A DNA stretch of 8,867 nucleotides from Alphaproteobacteria bacterium (lineage in GTDB: Bacteria; Pseudomonadota; Alphaproteobacteria; UBA8366): contig JABJCS010000604.1 of NCBI GenBank assembly GCA_018665505.1, forward strand, positions 1-8,867, given 5' to 3'. Position 1 is the first letter of the stretch. Each line of letters starts with the position of its first letter. The position numbers were made by a program, and so were the translations under genes. A model generated the notes under the pieces. That model was given only the letters and a program-made list of their open reading frames with translations. It searched no databases and had not been told where the DNA came from. Positions 6,664 through 8,867 of this stretch are shown in pieces.

Positions 6664-7551
6664 TTACTCCACGTTCTGCGCCTGTTCCCGAAACTGATCG
6701 ATCACCGCTTTCATTTCCAGCCCTATCCGAGTCAGCTCTTCGCTGGCAGATTTTGAGCATAGCGTATTGGCTTCTCTATTCAGCTCCTGGCAGAGGAAAT
6801 CAAGGCGCCTGCCAGCAGGGCCGGAATCCGCCAAGAGATTGCGGCTGGCCGCGCAATGCGCTTCGAGGCGGTCGATCTCTTCTCGTACATCGGCTTTGGT
6901 CGCAAGGATAGCAACTTCCTGGGCCAATCTTTCTTCGTTGACCGAATTTGGTGTTTCCAATAACTCGTCAAGCTGGCGGCGCAATTTGTCTCGGATATCA
7001 TTAACCCGCGCCCCGTCGGAATTCCGGGCATCGCGGCAGAGGTTTTCCAAATTACTGACGTAATCCTCGATTAATGCATGCAAGCGATCGCCTTCAGCAC
7101 CGCGAGAGGCGATCAAACCATCGAGCACCTCGGTGAGACCCTGCATGATCGCCAATTCTCGTTTCTCGGTATCGTCCTCTGTCTCCGCGGATTCCGCGGC
7201 TTCGACCACCCCTTTGACGGTTAGCAGAGTCTCGATCTTTGGAAGGTCGGGCGCGACCCGGCCGACCATTTCTCCATGCAATGCTATCAAGTCGTCCAAC
7301 AAGCTGCGATTGATTTGGAGAGTGCTGGCGGTGCGTTCTGATTCGATTGTCAGGGTAAGTGAGACAGACCCTCGGCCAAGCCTTTCGGAAGCGAGTTTCT
7401 TCGTCGGCAACTCGATGCGGTCATATCCATACGGAGCCTTGACCCTTACATCGAGTGAGCGCCCGTTTACGGACTTCGCTTCCCATGTCCAGCGATCCCT
7501 TTCAAACTGGCCGCTCGTTCGCGCAAATCCGGTCATGCTTGCAAGGGACAA
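6664..7551 (-). CDS. yicC: YicC family endoribonuclease
   Basis: YicC/YloC proteins are a widespread family now regarded as endoribonucleases; the E. coli member has been linked to degradation of the small RNA RyhB. The natural substrates in this organism are unknown. The 295-residue product has the full family layout. The N-terminal domain (about 1-155) contains SMTGFAR (5-11), WEAKSVNGRSLDVRVKAP (23-40) and LGRGSVSLTLTIE. A charged helical middle follows (about 155-210, LRRQLDELLE). The C-terminal domain (DUF1732, about 210-295) contains RLAQEVAILATKADVREE, IDRLEAH, RRLDFLCQELNREANTLCSKS and the terminal DQFREQAQNVE. The start is TTG 7551 (MSLASMTGFAR), with GAGGA 7 bases upstream; family members also begin 4-5 residues before MT, whereas ATG 7536 (M6) would remove them. 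It is the first gene of a yicC-gmk operon and is divergent from the SDR gene. Confidence 0.93.
   Translation of the reverse strand: MSLASMTGFARTSGQFERDRWTWEAKSVNGRSLDVRVKAPYGYDRIELPTKKLASERLGRGSVSLTLTIESERTASTLQINRSLLDDLIALHGEMVGRVAPDLPKIETLLTVKGVVEAAESAETEDDTEKRELAIMQGLTEVLDGLIASRGAEGDRLHALIEDYVSNLENLCRDARNSDGARVNDIRDKLRRQLDELLETPNSVNEERLAQEVAILATKADVREEIDRLEAHCAASRNLLADSGPAGRRLDFLCQELNREANTLCSKSASEELTRIGLEMKAVIDQFREQAQNVE
6667..6670 (-). promoter_or_regulatory. Shine-Dalgarno deciding the gmk TTG start
   Basis: On the minus strand GGAG (within the last codons of yicC) is followed by TAATGCT and then TTG, a 7-base spacing that supports TTG 6659 as the gmk start. An ATG at 6664-6662, overlapping the yicC TAA, is only 2 bases from GGAG and is out of frame; it would be read for just six codons before a stop. 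Confidence 0.6.
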
Positions 7552-7558
7552 AAGGCAA

Positions 7559-7563
7559 TCCTC
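7559..7563 (-). promoter_or_regulatory. Shine-Dalgarno deciding the yicC TTG start
   Basis: On the minus strand GAGGA is followed by TTGCCTT and then TTG 7551, a 7-base spacing. No comparable site precedes ATG 7536, so the TTG start is preferred. Confidence 0.6.
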
Positions 7564-7589
7564 ATTGGACAGGGTTCATCAGCGTGCGC

Positions 7590-7618
7590 AATATATCGTC
7601 GCCTCGAACACTCAACAA
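7590..7618 (-). promoter_or_regulatory. Putative sigma-70 type promoter for yicC-gmk
   Basis: Read on the minus strand, TTGTTG (7618-7613) is a -35 candidate with 3 of 6 consensus bases. It is followed after exactly 17 bases by TATATT (7595-7590), a -10 candidate with 5 of 6. Transcription would start near 7583, leaving a leader of roughly 30 bases before TTG 7551. The stretch upstream on that strand (7647-7634) is T-rich. The site lies in the 100-base divergent spacer, the only non-coding stretch of real size in the window. The -35 is weak, so this is a prediction from pattern only. Confidence 0.4.
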
Positions 7619-7651
7619 GCGAACCGCCCGAAAGGTTAAAAATTCTCCGGC

Positions 7652-8440
7652 ATGCGGCATCCTAAGTCGATCCTTATCACTGGTGCGTCCAGCGGCATCG
7701 GGGAAGCCTTGGCCCGCCATTATGCCGGACCGTCGGTTACGCTTTTTCTGGCCGGACGAAATGTAGAGAGATTGTCCGATGTTGCTCGCCTCTGCGAAGA
7801 AGCTGGGGCAGCGGTGTTCACGATTGTGCTCGATGTAACCGACTCGGCCCGCATGTCGGACTGGATATCCCAATTGGACCGACAGGTGCCTTTGGACATT
7901 ATTATCGCGAATGCCGGTATCTCCGGCGGCACGTCGGGCGGTGTAGAGCCGGCCCGTCAAACGCGTCGAATTTTCGACGTCAATGTCGGCGGCGTCCTGA
8001 ACACGGTGCTGCCGGGATTCGACGTCATGTCACAGAGAGAACACGGGCAAATTGCCATTGTCTCGTCTCTTGCGGGATTCTTGCCGCTACCGAGTGCTCC
8101 TGCCTACGGTGCCAGCAAAGCCGCCGTGCGTCATTTTGGAGAGGCATTCCGCATCTCGGCGTCGCAGCGAGGTGTGGCGGTTTCCGTCATCTGTCCCGGT
8201 TTCGTTCACAGCAGAATGACCGCCGCGAATCCCTTTCCAATGCCGTTCATTATGACCGGTGAGAAAGCGGCTAGGATTATTGCGAAGGGTCTTCGGAAGA
8301 ATCGGGCACGTATCGCATTTCCGTGGCCTCTGTATTTCGGCATTTGGTTGTTGGGCGGTTTGTGCCCTCCCGCCTTATTGCGGGCACTCTTGGGACGCCT
8401 CCCGGCCAAACCGGCGGCATCGGATGACAATAGCCTTTAG
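7652..8440 (+). CDS. Short-chain dehydrogenase/reductase (classical SDR), substrate unknown
   Basis: This is a classical SDR, an NAD(P)-dependent oxidoreductase with a Rossmann fold. The 262-residue product shows the cofactor-binding TGASSGIG (10-17), an acidic D61 (LDVTDSA) in the adenine region, NAG (87-89), N111, SS (138-139), and the active-site YGASK giving Y152 and K156. The N-S-Y-K tetrad is therefore complete. ICPGFVHSRMT (180-190) follows. The residues after strand beta-2 are AGRNVERL; a basic residue here often goes with NADP preference, but that is inference. The C-terminal part (about 222-248) is hydrophobic and tryptophan-rich (PWPLYFGIWLLGGLCPPALL) and could lie against a membrane or an oligomer partner. 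ATG 7652 is the first ATG after an in-frame stop at 7637-7639; no good Shine-Dalgarno is visible. The gene is divergent from yicC and its stop interlocks with that of mltG. The substrate cannot be told from sequence. Confidence 0.9.
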   Translation: MRHPKSILITGASSGIGEALARHYAGPSVTLFLAGRNVERLSDVARLCEEAGAAVFTIVLDVTDSARMSDWISQLDRQVPLDIIIANAGISGGTSGGVEPARQTRRIFDVNVGGVLNTVLPGFDVMSQREHGQIAIVSSLAGFLPLPSAPAYGASKAAVRHFGEAFRISASQRGVAVSVICPGFVHSRMTAANPFPMPFIMTGEKAARIIAKGLRKNRARIAFPWPLYFGIWLLGGLCPPALLRALLGRLPAKPAASDDNSL

Positions 8441-8867
8441 CGCTTCTTCTTTTTCTGCAAACGGCGCCACCGTGCAACATTTCTATTGTGTTCCGCCAGT
8501 GTTTTGGCGAAAACGTGTCCGCCGGTCCCGTCGGCCACGAAATAGAATTCGTCGCTGACCAAAGGGTTGAGGACGGCTGCGATGGCGTCTTTTCCCGGAT
8601 TGCAGATGGGGCCCGGCGGTAGAGCCGCGATGCGATAGGTGTTGTATGGCGTGTCCGTCTCTAGATCCCTGCGCGTCAGGGCACGACCAAGTGGGTGTTC
8701 GCCCAAGGTAATACCGTAAGTAACGGTCGGGTCGGACTGCAGCCGCATTTTTTTACGCAAACGATTGATGAAGACGGCTGCGACACGCGGGCGTTCCGCT
8801 CCGATCCCAGTTTCTTTCTCGACGATAGAGGCGAGAATAAGTGCCTGTTCCGGAGTGTCGAATGGGA
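8437..8867 (-). CDS. mltG: MltG, endolytic murein transglycosylase (5'-truncated by window edge)
   Basis: MltG (YceG-like, formerly annotated as aminodeoxychorismate lyase) is an inner-membrane-anchored enzyme that cleaves nascent peptidoglycan glycan strands in the periplasm and is thought to set strand length. Only the last 142 residues are visible; the frame is open to the window edge (first full codon 8865-8863), so the TM anchor and LysM-like part are missing. Visible motifs: LASIVEKETG, whose first glutamate (codon 8820-8818) corresponds to the catalytic Glu of E. coli MltG; VAAVFINRLRKKMRLQSDPTV; NTYRIAALPPGPICNPG; and FYFVADGTGGHVFAKTLAEHN. The product ends in a strongly basic tail, QKKKKR. 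The TTG at 8760 is not the start, because reading continues through it. The TAA stop overlaps the TAG of the SDR gene on the other strand. In many alphaproteobacteria mltG directly precedes yicC-gmk; here the SDR gene separates them. Confidence 0.94.
   Translation of the reverse strand, partial: PFDTPEQALILASIVEKETGIGAERPRVAAVFINRLRKKMRLQSDPTVTYGITLGEHPLGRALTRRDLETDTPYNTYRIAALPPGPICNPGKDAIAAVLNPLVSDEFYFVADGTGGHVFAKTLAEHNRNVARWRRLQKKKKR

Larger units (their letters stand above)
7552..7651. other. 100-base divergent intergenic spacer
   Basis: This is the only sizeable gap between genes. It separates the TTG of yicC (leftward) from the ATG of the SDR gene (rightward) and so must hold the 5' signals of both. 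The leftward promoter and ribosome site are annotated separately. For the SDR gene the best rightward candidate is TGGACA (7566-7571, 5 of 6 to a -35) with a poor -10 (CAATAT, 7589-7594, 3 of 6) at a 17-base spacing. I see no clear inverted repeat that would mark an operator. Confidence 0.5.

Noticed and set aside
7566..7594. Rightward promoter for the SDR gene (TGGACA, 17 bases, CAATAT)
   Set aside because: The -35 is good but the -10 matches only 3 of 6 consensus bases, so it is mentioned under the spacer and not given its own entry.
7133..7639. 168-codon plus-strand open frame across the 5' part of yicC and the divergent spacer
   Set aside because: Most of it is antisense to the conserved N-terminal domain of yicC. 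No family motif or ribosome site supports it, and the Ser/Arg-rich product is typical of a shadow.
7562..7960. 132-codon minus-strand open frame upstream of yicC, ending in the spacer
   Set aside because: It is antisense to the cofactor-binding part of the SDR gene and resembles no family. It would also run through the predicted yicC promoter.
8425..8460. T-rich stretch after the SDR stop as an intrinsic terminator
   Set aside because: The TTCTTCTTTTTC run is the lysine codons of mltG read on the other strand, and no stable stem precedes it.

Overview
The window is a compact, almost fully coding stretch of an alphaproteobacterial chromosome. It carries the two halves of a conserved housekeeping neighbourhood arranged tail to tail. 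The assignment to Alphaproteobacteria rests on gene order (lptG-lptD-surA-pdxA-rsmA facing gmk-yicC-mltG) and on protein style: the LptG C-terminus with HRHRLH before TM4, a SurA with one clear parvulin domain, and the LPPLREVI N-terminus of RsmA. I cannot place it to order or genus. Base composition is moderate and looks somewhat more AT-rich in lptD/surA than further right.

Left half (1-6043, + strand): one continuous transcription unit. It starts with the 3' part of lptG (inner-membrane permease of the LPS exporter, cut by the window edge), then lptD (outer-membrane LPS translocon), surA (periplasmic chaperone for outer-membrane proteins), pdxA (pyridoxal phosphate synthesis) and rsmA/ksgA (16S rRNA dimethyladenosine transferase). 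The junctions are a 4-base overlap, a 4-base gap, a 4-base overlap and an overlap of about 29 bases, so translational coupling is likely throughout. The first three genes serve outer-membrane assembly: LptG helps extract LPS, LptD inserts it, and SurA chaperones outer-membrane barrels, known in E. coli to include LptD. The lptD-surA-pdxA-rsmA order is also that of E. coli. Here lptG is joined upstream and no apaG/apaH follows.

Right half (6018-8867): yicC and gmk form a minus-strand operon ending tail to tail with rsmA, with 26 bases of overlapping coding sequence. Both genes appear to use TTG start codons, each with a good Shine-Dalgarno sequence 7 bases upstream. A plus-strand short-chain dehydrogenase/reductase gene (7652-8440) sits between yicC and mltG. 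mltG (minus strand, C-terminal part only) ends the window, and its stop codon interlocks with that of the SDR gene. The only intergenic region of any size is the 100-base divergent spacer 7552-7651, which holds a plausible promoter for yicC-gmk.

I found no mobile element, tRNA, rRNA, CRISPR array or riboswitch, and no non-coding stretch over 300 bases. I see no evidence of an undescribed multi-gene system. The points worth a second look are the SDR insertion, the gene overlaps and start codons, and the cysteine patterns of LptD and SurA.
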